A stretch of 64,000 nucleotides of DNA, from assembly GCA_016717225.1 (NCBI GenBank), contig JADKGB010000001.1:186001-250000 (forward strand), in the 5' to 3' direction. Below the pieces are notes generated by a model that was not told the origin of the DNA, ran no database searches, and was given only the letters and a program-made list of their open reading frames with translations. The translations under genes and the position numbers were made by a program. The DNA comes from Flavobacteriales bacterium (GTDB taxonomy: Bacteria; Bacteroidota; Bacteroidia; Flavobacteriales_F; PHOS-HE28). Shown in pieces: positions 24,487 to 33,748 of the stretch; the first letter of the stretch is position 1, and each line of letters opens with the position of its first letter.

Positions 24487-25929
24487 CTATCCCAGCCCGA
24501 ACCCCGCCATCTTGTCCTCCTCGTCCTTCTTGGTTACACCAACACCAATGGCCTTCAGCATGCGCTCTTTCATACGTTCATAGTAGGGCTTCTTGTCGAT
24601 GAGTGTAGCGATCAGATTGGCCACCATTGCAGCATACATCAATTGGAAGATAACGCTATGGCGGTCCGTCATTTCCAGAACCAGGATAGCGCTGGTGAAC
24701 GGCGATCTTGAAACACCGGTAAGAAATGCGACCATGCCAGTGAGCATCATCAACCGAAGCTCACCAGGTGTTGGGTCGAAGAACTGGCCTACCCAGCCAC
24801 CGATCACCGCGCCGCTGCTCAGTGATGGGCCGAAAATACCGCCCGCACCACCAGCGCTGAATGAACAGAGCGGAGCGAGCAAACGCGCCGCGATGTCGCG
24901 CCAGGTTGGGTCGACCATCTCATCGAACAAATAGGTCTGCAATTGCGCACGACCGCTGCCCAGAACATGTTCTCCGAGCAATTGGTAGCAACCCAAAAAA
25001 GCCGCTGCGCATACCAAGCACCAACCCGCTTGCACGGGCATCGTCTTCAAGCCACGCCGGAACTTGTCCAAGAACAGAACCAGTTTGCAGAAGAGGGCAC
25101 CGGCAGCACCAGCGACCAAACCGATCACCAGCACCTTGTACATGAATGAGCCACCGACAGGCTCCGTGCGCGGGTAGCCGAGAAATGGACCGAGGTAGTT
25201 GCCCATCAACTGCTGGGCCGTCATACCGGCGATGATCACGCTGGTAAGCACCGCCGTGCGGAATGTGGCTAGATGGGTTTTCGTGAGTTCTTCAACAGCG
25301 AACACGATCCCGCCCAAGGGTGTGTTGAAGGCCGCGCTCAAACCGGCAGCACCTCCGGTGATCATCATCACACGGCGGCTCACTGCGGGCCAGAACGGTG
25401 GAAGGAGTTTGTGTACCACACGATAAACACTGCCAGCTATCTGCAATGTGGGACCTTCACGACCCACGGCCCCACCACCCACTACCATGGCCAAACTGCT
25501 GAAGATCTTCACCACGATTATCCGTGCGTTCAGGAACTTCCAGCTGCGATCGTTCTCGTTCTTGTCATCGGCTACTTCAATGGCGGCCATCAGTTGTGGA
25601 ATTCCACTTCCGCCCGCGAACGGGGAGAATTTCTTTACAAGGAACCAGCTGATCAAAAAGCCTATTGGGACCGTCACGATCACCCAGTTGGGGTGGTGCT
25701 GGAGGATCCAATGATGCTGGCCTTCCATCCAATCGAAGAGCTTCGCATAACCCACGGCGATGAGCGCTGTGATGACGGCGGCCACTTGATAGGGAAGTGT
25801 GAGCAGCGTAAGCTCTTTCAGCTTGCTGTTCATCACCGCTTTGCCCAGCCACACGAACGCACCTGTAATCCGTAGTTGCAAGCGCCGCTGCCAGCGGGCA
25901 GGATCAAGAGGAGCGGCGCCCTTTTTCAC
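24487..25929 (-). CDS. ClC-family chloride channel/antiporter
   Basis: The 480-residue polytopic protein has the three ion-pathway motifs of ClC proteins: GGSGIPQLMA (about residues 106-115), GREGPTLQIAG (about 158), and GGAGGIFGPSL (about 365). The gating glutamate in GREGP is present, which is required for gating in channels and for proton coupling in antiporters. No C-terminal CBS domains are present. Hydrophobicity suggests at least ten helices. The frame opens at 25929; an internal ATG at 25833 (MNSKLKEL) is another possible start. Confidence 0.92.
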   Translation of the reverse strand: MKKGAAPLDPARWQRRLQLRITGAFVWLGKAVMNSKLKELTLLTLPYQVAAVITALIAVGYAKLFDWMEGQHHWILQHHPNWVIVTVPIGFLISWFLVKKFSPFAGGSGIPQLMAAIEVADDKNENDRSWKFLNARIIVVKIFSSLAMVVGGGAVGREGPTLQIAGSVYRVVHKLLPPFWPAVSRRVMMITGGAAGLSAAFNTPLGGIVFAVEELTKTHLATFRTAVLTSVIIAGMTAQQLMGNYLGPFLGYPRTEPVGGSFMYKVLVIGLVAGAAGALFCKLVLFLDKFRRGLKTMPVQAGWCLVCAAAFLGCYQLLGEHVLGSGRAQLQTYLFDEMVDPTWRDIAARLLAPLCSFSAGGAGGIFGPSLSSGAVIGGWVGQFFDPTPGELRLMMLTGMVAFLTGVSRSPFTSAILVLEMTDRHSVIFQLMYAAMVANLIATLIDKKPYYERMKERMLKAIGVGVTKKDEEDKMAGFGLG

Positions 25930-26015
25930 GGGCTCAAAAGTGCGGCTATCAGGAAGCTGACGATCCCTTTACCGCGATGGGCTGTGAACAGTGATCGCCT
26001 AACAAAAGGGCTGCG

Positions 26016-27665
26016 CTACTTGGTTGAAAGGCTGCTCGGGGAGAATTCCACGAACTGGTGTTGGGCCACCCGGTCGTAACCCTTGAACCAGGCTTTTGTG
26101 CCATCAGCTCCTATCACAGTGGTCATTGGACAAAGTGTGGATCCCTTCTCTGGTTTGCCGAGTGTGCGCTCTACCGCAGGTTTTCCGTCCGAGCTGATCC
26201 AGGCGCTATGCACCTCGCTCGGTTCTACGGTGGGTGACTTGTCTTTTTTCTTCTTCACGTCTTCTTCGCCGTATGTGGAATTGATGGCGTTCAGCCCACC
26301 CGGTGAATGATTGAAGAGGAGCAAGAGGCCGTCGTCCTTCATCTTGTACGAAACGCTACCATAGGCCTCACCAGCCGTTGTCATGAAAGCCCGATCAATG
26401 GTTTGCTGCCACCGGATACTGTCTTTGGCATCGAGGTATGTTGCCCGAACAGCACCATGCAATGTGCGCAACGCAATGGCATCGCCCACGGGTATCGACA
26501 TGGCCGGATCACGGAATCCCTCGAGCAGAAGCGTACCACCGTTCCATGCTGGTAAGAGTTCGATGATCTCGTCCGGAACTTTCACAACACGGCTGGTGCC
26601 TGGTTTTTTGGCCTGGTCCGTCGCTGGCATTCCGAATACCGAAAGTTTGGATTTACGGATAGTCGGAACACGTTGGTCAGCAAGAGGTGTGGCCTTCAGT
26701 TTGGCGATAGTGGAATCGATCGAGAGCAGCAGGCCGGGAAGTCCTGTGAGTGATCCATAGCGCATGGCCACCATCAGTTTACCATTGTCTTTTGCAAGAA
26801 CACGTGCGCTGGACACGAAATCCTTCTCCAAAAGCAAGTCCTTCATCCGGGTTCCATGGTCGCTTAGCACAGTGATGTGCGTTTCGTGGCAGAGCTTGTC
26901 ACTTGCACGCTCCGGGTCGGCACATGCGAAGACATAGGTCAGCAGGACGACACGACCCGAATTGTCCAATAGGATCTGATGGATATCGCTTTGCACATCC
27001 GCGTATGGCAGGTCTATCGCACCGCTCCATTCGACTTTGAACTCGTTGTCCAAAGAAGCGAACCAGAACTTCTTCGGCCCTTTTTCCTCGTGCGTATAGT
27101 GGTTGAGCAAATAGTGTTTGCCATCCGGTGAAGGCACCAGCCGTTCCGTCTGGTCATACGCTGCGCCATTGTCGAAGAGAATGAGGTCGGGAAGCGTTTT
27201 CTTGCAAGTGGTCGTTTTGGGATCAAAGACATTCGACTCGGGGAAGGAGGTCAATTTTTGAACGTCGGTGATGGCCAATGAACCTTCGGTGTTCAGGCGC
27301 CCAATGGCGTAATCCGCACTTTTCTTACCGTTGGAGACGAAGAGCACGTGCAACCCTTGGTCATTGATCATGGAGGTCACCGCATCCCATTTACCACCCA
27401 TCAATACCAACCCGGTCAACAGCAGTTCCTCTGCGGGCTTCAGTGAAGCATCGAGCCTGACTGCTTTGTAGGCCGAACCTTCCATTACGATGAGCACCGG
27501 CTTTCCATTGGCGTCGGTTGTGCCGTTGGTCACCAGTTGCAGGTCGCCTTCGACCCCTTTGATGGACTTGGGATAGGATATGCCTGGCTTCAGCGAGGTT
27601 TCCTGCGCAGCAAGTGCGGATCCGAGGGCCAAAAAAAGGGTGAACAGGGAAGTACGAAGGAGCAT
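26016..27665 (-). CDS. Secreted protein of unknown function
   Basis: The 549-residue product starts MLLRTSLFTLFLALGSALAAQE, a clear signal peptide, and contains no membrane helices after it. The mature protein is rich in beta-strands and repeating patterns such as GRVVLLTYVFA and NGKLMVAMRYGSL, as in beta-propellers, with a Lys-rich EDVKKKKDKSPTVE segment near residue 475. No known domain was recognised. It stands alone between the ClC gene and the divergent beta-helix gene. A TACCTTGG stretch just upstream of the ATG is a poor match to the -7 box. Confidence 0.65.
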   Translation of the reverse strand: MLLRTSLFTLFLALGSALAAQETSLKPGISYPKSIKGVEGDLQLVTNGTTDANGKPVLIVMEGSAYKAVRLDASLKPAEELLLTGLVLMGGKWDAVTSMINDQGLHVLFVSNGKKSADYAIGRLNTEGSLAITDVQKLTSFPESNVFDPKTTTCKKTLPDLILFDNGAAYDQTERLVPSPDGKHYLLNHYTHEEKGPKKFWFASLDNEFKVEWSGAIDLPYADVQSDIHQILLDNSGRVVLLTYVFACADPERASDKLCHETHITVLSDHGTRMKDLLLEKDFVSSARVLAKDNGKLMVAMRYGSLTGLPGLLLSIDSTIAKLKATPLADQRVPTIRKSKLSVFGMPATDQAKKPGTSRVVKVPDEIIELLPAWNGGTLLLEGFRDPAMSIPVGDAIALRTLHGAVRATYLDAKDSIRWQQTIDRAFMTTAGEAYGSVSYKMKDDGLLLLFNHSPGGLNAINSTYGEEDVKKKKDKSPTVEPSEVHSAWISSDGKPAVERTLGKPEKGSTLCPMTTVIGADGTKAWFKGYDRVAQHQFVEFSPSSLSTK

Positions 27666-27863
27666 GGTAGTGCGGGTAAAGAAGCGAGCCAAGGTAGCGA
27701 TCGGCGAAAAGCGGACATTCTGATCGTTCCAAACGAAAAGTCATTAATGCCGCTGGTAGAATTGGAATTATCTCGCTTACGAACCTCCGTTGCTGACGAT
27801 CACAGCTTGTTCAGTTTTGGAAAGTGGGAATGGCGAATAGATTTGCCACCGAACAACTATTGA

Positions 27864-29108
27864 ATGAACTTTCGCATTCTCCCCTTGGCTGCCATGTTGG
27901 TTGCCGCCGGCACCTTCGCAACCGATCGCGTGGTAGAGGAATTCGGCATCGCACCCACCTATCCCAGCATCACCGCTGCGGTTAGCGCTGCAATAGATGG
28001 CGATCGCGTCGTGGTGAAAAACCGCGCAGGTGATATTCCTTGGATCGAGAACATCTCGGTCAACAAAAGCTTGCAATTCGTAAGTTATGAGAACAACAGC
28101 CCCTTTGTGGTGCAGGGCAACTATCTAATAGAGGCGGCTCCGGGCAGAGAGGTTTCCATCATTGGAATGCGCAACACGGGCGGATACTTCGCCGGTATAA
28201 ACCCTGGGGGTCTTCGTGCTACACGGGTGCGGATCATCGACTGTCAGCTCATTAGCGGTGCCATCAGTTTCACCAATGATGGGTTCGATGTTGATGTGGT
28301 CTGCACCAACCTCCAGAACGGCAGTGTGGTGATCAGTTTCGGTAATATCATCGGGTGCGATATTACCAGTTCCGCCATACACGGGCAGTTCGGTGGATAT
28401 CTCCCGGTCGACCTCCGCGTTTCCAAGGGGACACCTGCTGGGTCACTGGCAACAAATTGACCGGCCCGGGCACGAGTTCTTACGATGCCCTTCTCGGTGA
28501 ACAGCAGAGGCCAGGTATACCACATCCGCAACAACTTCGTCCGCCATGGCTATGTGGGTATCCGGATATTCGGCGGCAATACCTCCAGCGTGCAGAACAC
28601 TATTTGGAACAACACGGTGGTGGCCTACACGGGCCAGTTCTCCAACTACGGCATCTTGCCGGCTAATACCCCGGCAGGCGCCATTTGGGAGATCATGAAC
28701 AACGTGGTCACCTTCACCGGTGGTGGCGACCAGCGCGGCATCTACAAGGATAGCGGCAATCAGGCGCAGATCAATGTTTACTTCAACCACATCGTGCCTG
28801 GGATGAGCACTGCGGTGAGCCCGGATTTCACCTTCGTGAGCAATAACACCACTGATCAGCCGCTCACCGTCAACGCAGACGGTAGCCTACTGAATGCGCC
28901 CGGCGCGATAAACGGCGCGAACCCTTCAGCAGTATTCAGCGACATCGATCTTTCCGCTGGAGATGCCGGTGCATACGGCGGCAGTTATACGCTCACCAAT
29001 TATTTCCCTTTGCACACTGGCGCAGCACGCGTTGCGCACGTGGTCTATCCTTTCAACGTTCGTCAGGGCAGCACTCTTCGCGTGAGGGCGACATCATTCG
29101 ACCGCTGA
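27864..29108 (+). pseudogene. Secreted beta-helix protein with two compensating frameshifts
   Basis: Reading starts with a signal peptide (MNFRILPLAAMLVAAGTFAT) and continues as a right-handed beta-helix type sequence (PSITAAVSAAIDGDRVVV, then many short VxxxNNxxxG turns). Near 28427-28430 one G appears to be missing; the true sequence runs in another frame (GDTCWVTGNKLTGPGTSSYD) until an apparent extra G at 28487 restores the first frame (PFSVNSRGQVYHIRNN). In the first frame a TGA at 28458 stops translation, leaving 198 and 207-residue pieces. Net length is in frame (about 414 codons). No T9SS tail is seen. Function unknown. Confidence 0.7.
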
Positions 29109-29118
29109 TACAGGACCA

Positions 29119-30177
29119 ATGATCGCGGTTCGCAACCTATTGCTCGCCTGTGGCCACTCATTGGCCGTTCTGGCGAACGCACAGCTTGGCGTGGTGCAGG
29201 CCGAGTATTTCTGGGATTCGGATCCCGGCTCCGGCAGCGCTACCGCGATGACTGCCAGCGACGGTGCCTTCGGCAGCTCGATCGAATCGATCATGGCGCA
29301 AACGAGCACGCTTCCTGCAGTTGGCGTGCACACGTTCAACGTGCGGGTGAAGGATGAGGATGGTGCCTGGGGAGCGGTATTCAGCGCTGTGGTCGACATC
29401 TATCCGGCCAGTGCTCCATCGCAGTCCATCAACGTGCAGGCTGCCGAGTATTTCTGGGACACTGATCCTGGTGCCGGGAATGGAACGGCGATGGTGGCCT
29501 TTGACGGCAACTTCTCGGATGCCATCGAGGTTATCGCCCTCAGCACATCCGCACTGCCGGTCGTCGGTACCCACACGCTCGGCATGCGTGTGCAGGATGT
29601 ACAAGGCGATTGGGGTCCGGTATTCAATGTGGTGATGGAGATATGGAGCGATGTCACGGCGTTCCCCGACATCAGTGTGCAACAGGCCGAATACTTCTTC
29701 GACAATGATCCTGGCCAAGGGGCTGCCACGGCCATGCTTGCTGTCGATGGTGCTTTCAATTCGGTGATCGAGTCTATCAAGGGCGCGACAATTCCTCCGG
29801 TGGAAGAGGGCGTTCATGTGTTGCGCATGCGTGCGCAGGATGCACAGGGCGATTGGGGCCCGGTCTTCAGCGTGGTGGTGAACATGGACACCACGATCGT
29901 GGACAATGTGGAGGTGCCCACGATCACCCAGGCCACGGCGTTCTCGGTGTTCCCGAACCCCGCCAGCAGCGGTCGCAGCATCACGGTGGACCTTGGTGGC
30001 CAGGAACAGGACATTGTGCTGACCCTGGTGAACAGCGAAGGCCGTTTGGTGCATGAAAAACGGATCGCTGCAGGTACCCGGATCGACGTGCCCTTGACCG
30101 GCCTCGCCGCGGGTATCTACGCCTTGCGAGTTCAATGCACGGGACGTGTCGATCAGCGAAAGCTGATCGTTAGATAG
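29119..30177 (+). CDS. T9SS-sorted surface protein with three internal repeats
   Basis: The 352-residue product has a signal-like N-terminus, then three ~68-residue repeats at about residues 27-94, 108-175 and 187-254. Each begins AEYFWDxDPGxGxxTAM and ends RxxDxxGxWGxVFxxVV. A type A T9SS sorting domain follows (about 275-352) with FSVFPNPASSGRSITVDL and a terminal AAGIYALRV...KLIVR. Repeats of this type are found in secreted Bacteroidota proteins and probably form beta-sandwich modules. The gene starts 10 bp after the beta-helix gene, so they form one unit. Confidence 0.85.
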   Translation: MIAVRNLLLACGHSLAVLANAQLGVVQAEYFWDSDPGSGSATAMTASDGAFGSSIESIMAQTSTLPAVGVHTFNVRVKDEDGAWGAVFSAVVDIYPASAPSQSINVQAAEYFWDTDPGAGNGTAMVAFDGNFSDAIEVIALSTSALPVVGTHTLGMRVQDVQGDWGPVFNVVMEIWSDVTAFPDISVQQAEYFFDNDPGQGAATAMLAVDGAFNSVIESIKGATIPPVEEGVHVLRMRAQDAQGDWGPVFSVVVNMDTTIVDNVEVPTITQATAFSVFPNPASSGRSITVDLGGQEQDIVLTLVNSEGRLVHEKRIAAGTRIDVPLTGLAAGIYALRVQCTGRVDQRKLIVR

Positions 30178-30208
30178 GGCGACCGATCCGTCGCTTTCCA
30201 CTGCCGTC

Positions 30209-30216
30209 TACCTTCG
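30209..30216 (+). promoter_or_regulatory. -7 promoter element TACCTTCG for pdhB
   Basis: TACCTTCG ends 36 bp before the pdhB ATG in the 75-bp gap after the T9SS gene. Confidence 0.5.
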
Positions 30217-30252
30217 CCTCCCTGTTTCAAGCCCGTATCAATTCCTTCGACC

Positions 30253-31236
30253 ATGCGCACTGTCCAATTCCGCGAAGCCCTGAATGAAGCGATGTCCGAA
30301 GAGATGCGGCGCGACCCGAACGTTTTTCTCATGGGCGAAGAGGTAGCGGAGTATGACGGTGCCTATAAAGTGAGCAAGGGTATGCTGGCGGAATTCGGCG
30401 CCAAGCGCATCATCGATACGCCGATCAGCGAGCTCGGTTTCACTGGCATTGCGGTAGGTGCTGCCATGAACGGCCTGCGTCCGATCGTGGAATTCATGAC
30501 CTGGAACTTCGCCGTTCTCGCCAGCGACCAGATCATCAACCACGCGGCCAAGATGCTGCAGATGAGTGGCGGCCAGTTCCACGTACCCATCGTGTTCCGC
30601 GGGGGGAATGGCAGTGCTGGACAATTGGCAGCCACCCACAGCCAAAGCTATGAGGCCTTCTATGCGAATATCCCAGGACTGAAAGTGATCACGGTCAGCA
30701 CGCCGTACGATGCCAAAGGCCTGTTGAAAGCCGCCATCCGTGACGATGATCCAGTACTCTTCATGGAAAGCGAACGGATGTATGGCGAAAAGGGCGAGAT
30801 CCCCGATGGCGAATACTTGCTGCCCATCGGTGTGGCTGATGTGAAACGACCAGGCACCGATGTGACCATTGTGAGCTTTGGAAAAATGATGAAGGTGGCC
30901 TTGGGCGCTGCCGAAGAGTTGCAGAAGGAAGGTATCAGTGCCGAAGTGATCGATCTGCGCACCATCCGTCCGTTCGATGTACCAACGATCGTGAACAGCG
31001 TGAAGAAGACGAACCGCTTGGTAGTGGTGGATGAGAACTGGCCAATGGGCAGTATCGCAAGCGAATTGGCTTATCGGGTTCAGAAAGATGCCTTCGACTA
31101 TCTCGATGCACCAGTGGTGCGCATCAATCAGGCCGATACACCATTGCCTTTCAGCCCTCCACTGATCGATGCGAGCCTCCCGAACGTGGAGCGTGTCGTG
31201 AGGGCTGTCAAGGAGGTGATGTACGTTCTGAAGTAA
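30253..31236 (+). CDS. pdhB: Pyruvate dehydrogenase E1 component, beta subunit
   Basis: The 327-residue product matches E1-beta: the thiamine-diphosphate-contacting Glu region in GEEVAEYDGAYKVSKGML, then DTPISELGFTGIAVGAAMNGLRP, GRGGGNGSAGQ-like loop (FRGGNGSAGQLAATHSQ), and the C-terminal transketolase domain with VIDLRTIRPFD. With E1-alpha it decarboxylates pyruvate and acetylates E2. E1-alpha and E2 are not adjacent here. The related branched-chain E1-beta is possible but less likely given the close match. Confidence 0.9.
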   Translation: MRTVQFREALNEAMSEEMRRDPNVFLMGEEVAEYDGAYKVSKGMLAEFGAKRIIDTPISELGFTGIAVGAAMNGLRPIVEFMTWNFAVLASDQIINHAAKMLQMSGGQFHVPIVFRGGNGSAGQLAATHSQSYEAFYANIPGLKVITVSTPYDAKGLLKAAIRDDDPVLFMESERMYGEKGEIPDGEYLLPIGVADVKRPGTDVTIVSFGKMMKVALGAAEELQKEGISAEVIDLRTIRPFDVPTIVNSVKKTNRLVVVDENWPMGSIASELAYRVQKDAFDYLDAPVVRINQADTPLPFSPPLIDASLPNVERVVRAVKEVMYVLK

Positions 31237-31345
31237 CAAGTGGGCCTTTGCCGGGGTGCGTTGGCTCGCTAGCTCTCCCAAGTAACTGACAACCGAGGAA
31301 TGGCAACCTGCACAGGGGCCGAGGTTGTGCATTCAACAGGATCCC

Positions 31346-31353
31346 TATTTTCG
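31346..31353 (+). promoter_or_regulatory. -7 promoter element TATTTTCG for hppA
   Basis: TATTTTCG ends 62 bp before the ATG at 31416. Confidence 0.45.
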
Positions 31354-31415
31354 CGCCCCCTTGAACGGAAGGTATCCGCTGAAGGACAATGAGATAACCA
31401 ACGAACGACGAAGAC

Positions 31416-33662
31416 ATGGGAAGTGAATTGATGTACTACATCCCCGCGCTGGGCGTGGTGGGATTGGTGGTGATGGTCGCTAAGGCGATGTGGGTGAACA
31501 AGCAGGATGCCGGTGATGCCAATATGCAGGAACTGGCCGGATACATCGCACGAGGGGCAAGCGCATTTTTGAAAGCCGAATGGAAAGTCCTTGGCGTGTT
31601 CGCTGTTATTGCGGCAGTCCTCCTCGCATGGAGCGGAACGCTGGTAGAGCACAGTGACTGGGTAGTCGCGATCGCGTTTTTGATCGGTGCGTTCTTCAGC
31701 GCCTTCGCAGGGTGGATCGGCATGAGCATCGCTACAAAAGCGAACGTTCGTACCACGCACGCGGCGCGCACAAGCTTGGCTCAAGCGCTCAAAGTGAGCT
31801 TCACCGGCGGTACCGTTATGGGTCTCGGTGTAGCGGGCCTTGCGGTTCTCGGGTTAAGCACGCTTTTCATCGTATTCCTGAAGATGTACGTTACCGATGG
31901 CAACGCCAACGGTGAACAAATGATGAAGTGTCTCGAAGTACTCGCGGGCTTCTCGTTGGGTGCTGAATCGATCGCGTTGTTCGCGCGTGTTGGTGGTGGT
32001 ATCTATACCAAGGCAGCTGACGTAGGTGCGGATCTCGTTGGCAAAGTGGAAGCCGGAATTCCCGAAGATGATGCGCGCAACCCTGCGACCATCGCGGACA
32101 ATGTGGGGGATAACGTAGGTGACGTGGCCGGTATGGGCGCGGATCTTTTCGGTAGCTACGTGGCAACGATGCTGGCTACCATGGTGCTTGGTCGCGAAGT
32201 GGTCAGTGCGGACAGCTTCGGTGGCATGGCGCCGATCCTGCTTCCGATGGTGATCGCTGGTCTGGGGATCCTGTTCTCGATCGTCGGCACCTTCTTCGTG
32301 CGGATCAACAAGGATAGCGACAGCGTGATGAACGCACTGAACTTGGGGAACTGGGGTTCGATGGTATTGGTTGCGGTAACCAGCTATCCCTTGATCCAAT
32401 GGATGTTGCCAGAGACGATGCAATTCGTGCGCAACGGAATATCGTTGGAGATCACGAGCATGAATATTTTCTATGCGATCATCCTCGGCCTCGTCGTAGG
32501 AACGTTGATGAGCATGGTAACGGAATACTACACCAGCATGGGCCGCCGGCCGGTGGATAGCATTGTTCAGAAGAGTGGTACAGGCCACGGAACCAACGTG
32601 ATCGGTGGCTTGGCTATGGGCATGGAGAGTACCGTGTTGCCGATCATCATCTTGGCCGCTGGTATCTATGGTTCATTCTCGTTGGCCGGCATGTACGGTG
32701 TGGCGATCGCCGCAGCGGGCATGATGGCAACAACCGCCATGCAGCTCGCGATCGACGCCTTCGGTCCTATCGCCGACAACGCTGGCGGTATCGCTGAGAT
32801 GAGCCACTTGCCGAAGGAGGTACGTGAGCGCACAGATAACTTGGACGCCGTAGGAAACACCACCGCCGCAACGGGTAAAGGCTTCGCCATCGCTTCCGCC
32901 GCGTTGACTTCCCTCGCTCTGTTCGCTGCGTATGTGGGCCTCGCGGGGATCACCGGCATCGACATCTACAAAGCGGATGTTTTGGCCATGTTGTTCGTTG
33001 GCGGAATGATCCCGTTCTTTTTCAGCTCTTTGGCGATCAGTGCCGTTGGAAAAGCCGCCATGGACATGGTGAAGGAAGTACGCCGCCAGTTCCGCGAGAT
33101 CCCGGGCATCATGGAGGGCACGGCCAAACCCGAATACGAGAAGTGTGTCGCGATCAGCACCAAGGCATCCATCCGCGAGATGGTCGCGCCGGGAGCATTG
33201 GCGTTGTTGTCGCCCGTGATCGTTGGCTTCGCTTTCGGACCAGAGGCATTGGGTGGATTGCTTGCGGGCATCACGGTGAGCGGTGTGCTCATGGGTATGT
33301 TCCAGAACAACGCCGGTGGCGCATGGGACAATGCCAAGAAGAGCTTCGAGAAAGGCGTGCTGATCGATGGCAAGGAGTTCAAAAAGGGCAGCGAACCACA
33401 CAAGGCCGCCGTAACTGGCGACACGGTCGGCGATCCGTTCAAGGACACCAGCGGGCCTTCTATGAACATCCTCATCAAGCTTACCTCCATAGTGGCTCTG
33501 ATCATCGCTCCGCACATCGCGGTGAACAAGAGCATGGACCAAGCACCGCCTGTGAACGGTATGGAGAATATGCCCAAGGGTAGCAGTGATGCAAGTTTGC
33601 CTTTGAAGCCGAGCGACGCCACCGCGCAAGTGAATGCGGTGGATCTGAGCGATCGTTTCTAG
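31416..33662 (+). CDS. hppA: Membrane-bound ion-pumping pyrophosphatase, K+-dependent type
   Basis: The 748-residue protein has about 16 helices and the substrate-binding motifs DVGADLVGKVEAGIPEDDARNPATIADNVGDNVGDVAGMGADLFGSY in the middle and GDTVGDPFKDTSGPSMNILIKL near the end (given here as the known DVGADLVGK / DDARNP and GDPFKDT blocks). It hydrolyses pyrophosphate and pumps Na+ or H+. The position that separates potassium-dependent (Ala) from independent (Lys) enzymes reads GNTTAATGKG, so it is the K+-dependent class. Which ion is pumped cannot be fixed by eye. A 60-residue polar C-terminal tail (DQAPPVNGMENMPKGSS) is extra. Confidence 0.93.
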   Translation: MGSELMYYIPALGVVGLVVMVAKAMWVNKQDAGDANMQELAGYIARGASAFLKAEWKVLGVFAVIAAVLLAWSGTLVEHSDWVVAIAFLIGAFFSAFAGWIGMSIATKANVRTTHAARTSLAQALKVSFTGGTVMGLGVAGLAVLGLSTLFIVFLKMYVTDGNANGEQMMKCLEVLAGFSLGAESIALFARVGGGIYTKAADVGADLVGKVEAGIPEDDARNPATIADNVGDNVGDVAGMGADLFGSYVATMLATMVLGREVVSADSFGGMAPILLPMVIAGLGILFSIVGTFFVRINKDSDSVMNALNLGNWGSMVLVAVTSYPLIQWMLPETMQFVRNGISLEITSMNIFYAIILGLVVGTLMSMVTEYYTSMGRRPVDSIVQKSGTGHGTNVIGGLAMGMESTVLPIIILAAGIYGSFSLAGMYGVAIAAAGMMATTAMQLAIDAFGPIADNAGGIAEMSHLPKEVRERTDNLDAVGNTTAATGKGFAIASAALTSLALFAAYVGLAGITGIDIYKADVLAMLFVGGMIPFFFSSLAISAVGKAAMDMVKEVRRQFREIPGIMEGTAKPEYEKCVAISTKASIREMVAPGALALLSPVIVGFAFGPEALGGLLAGITVSGVLMGMFQNNAGGAWDNAKKSFEKGVLIDGKEFKKGSEPHKAAVTGDTVGDPFKDTSGPSMNILIKLTSIVALIIAPHIAVNKSMDQAPPVNGMENMPKGSSDASLPLKPSDATAQVNAVDLSDRF

Positions 33663-33680
33663 GCTGAATCATTCAGTGAT

Positions 33681-33713
33681 CGAAGCGCATCCGGAAGGAT
33701 GCGCTTCGTCATT
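33681..33713 (+). terminator. Terminator after hppA
   Basis: A perfect 12-bp stem (CGAAGCGCATCC with GGATGCGCTTCG) closes on GGAA and is followed by TCATTTT. It starts 18 bp after the stop codon. Confidence 0.88.
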
Positions 33714-33733
33714 TTACCCCTCACCAGTGCCAG

Positions 33734-33741
33734 TACCTTTG
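33734..33741 (+). promoter_or_regulatory. -7 promoter element TACCTTTG for the desaturase gene
   Basis: TACCTTTG is an exact match to TAnnTTTG and ends only 7 bp before the ATG at 33749, which predicts a leaderless or almost leaderless mRNA. Confidence 0.55.
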
Positions 33742-33748
33742 CTCCGCA

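Noticed and set aside
30238..31332. A 364-codon minus-strand open frame
   Set aside because: It is antisense to pdhB; long antisense frames are common at this GC content.
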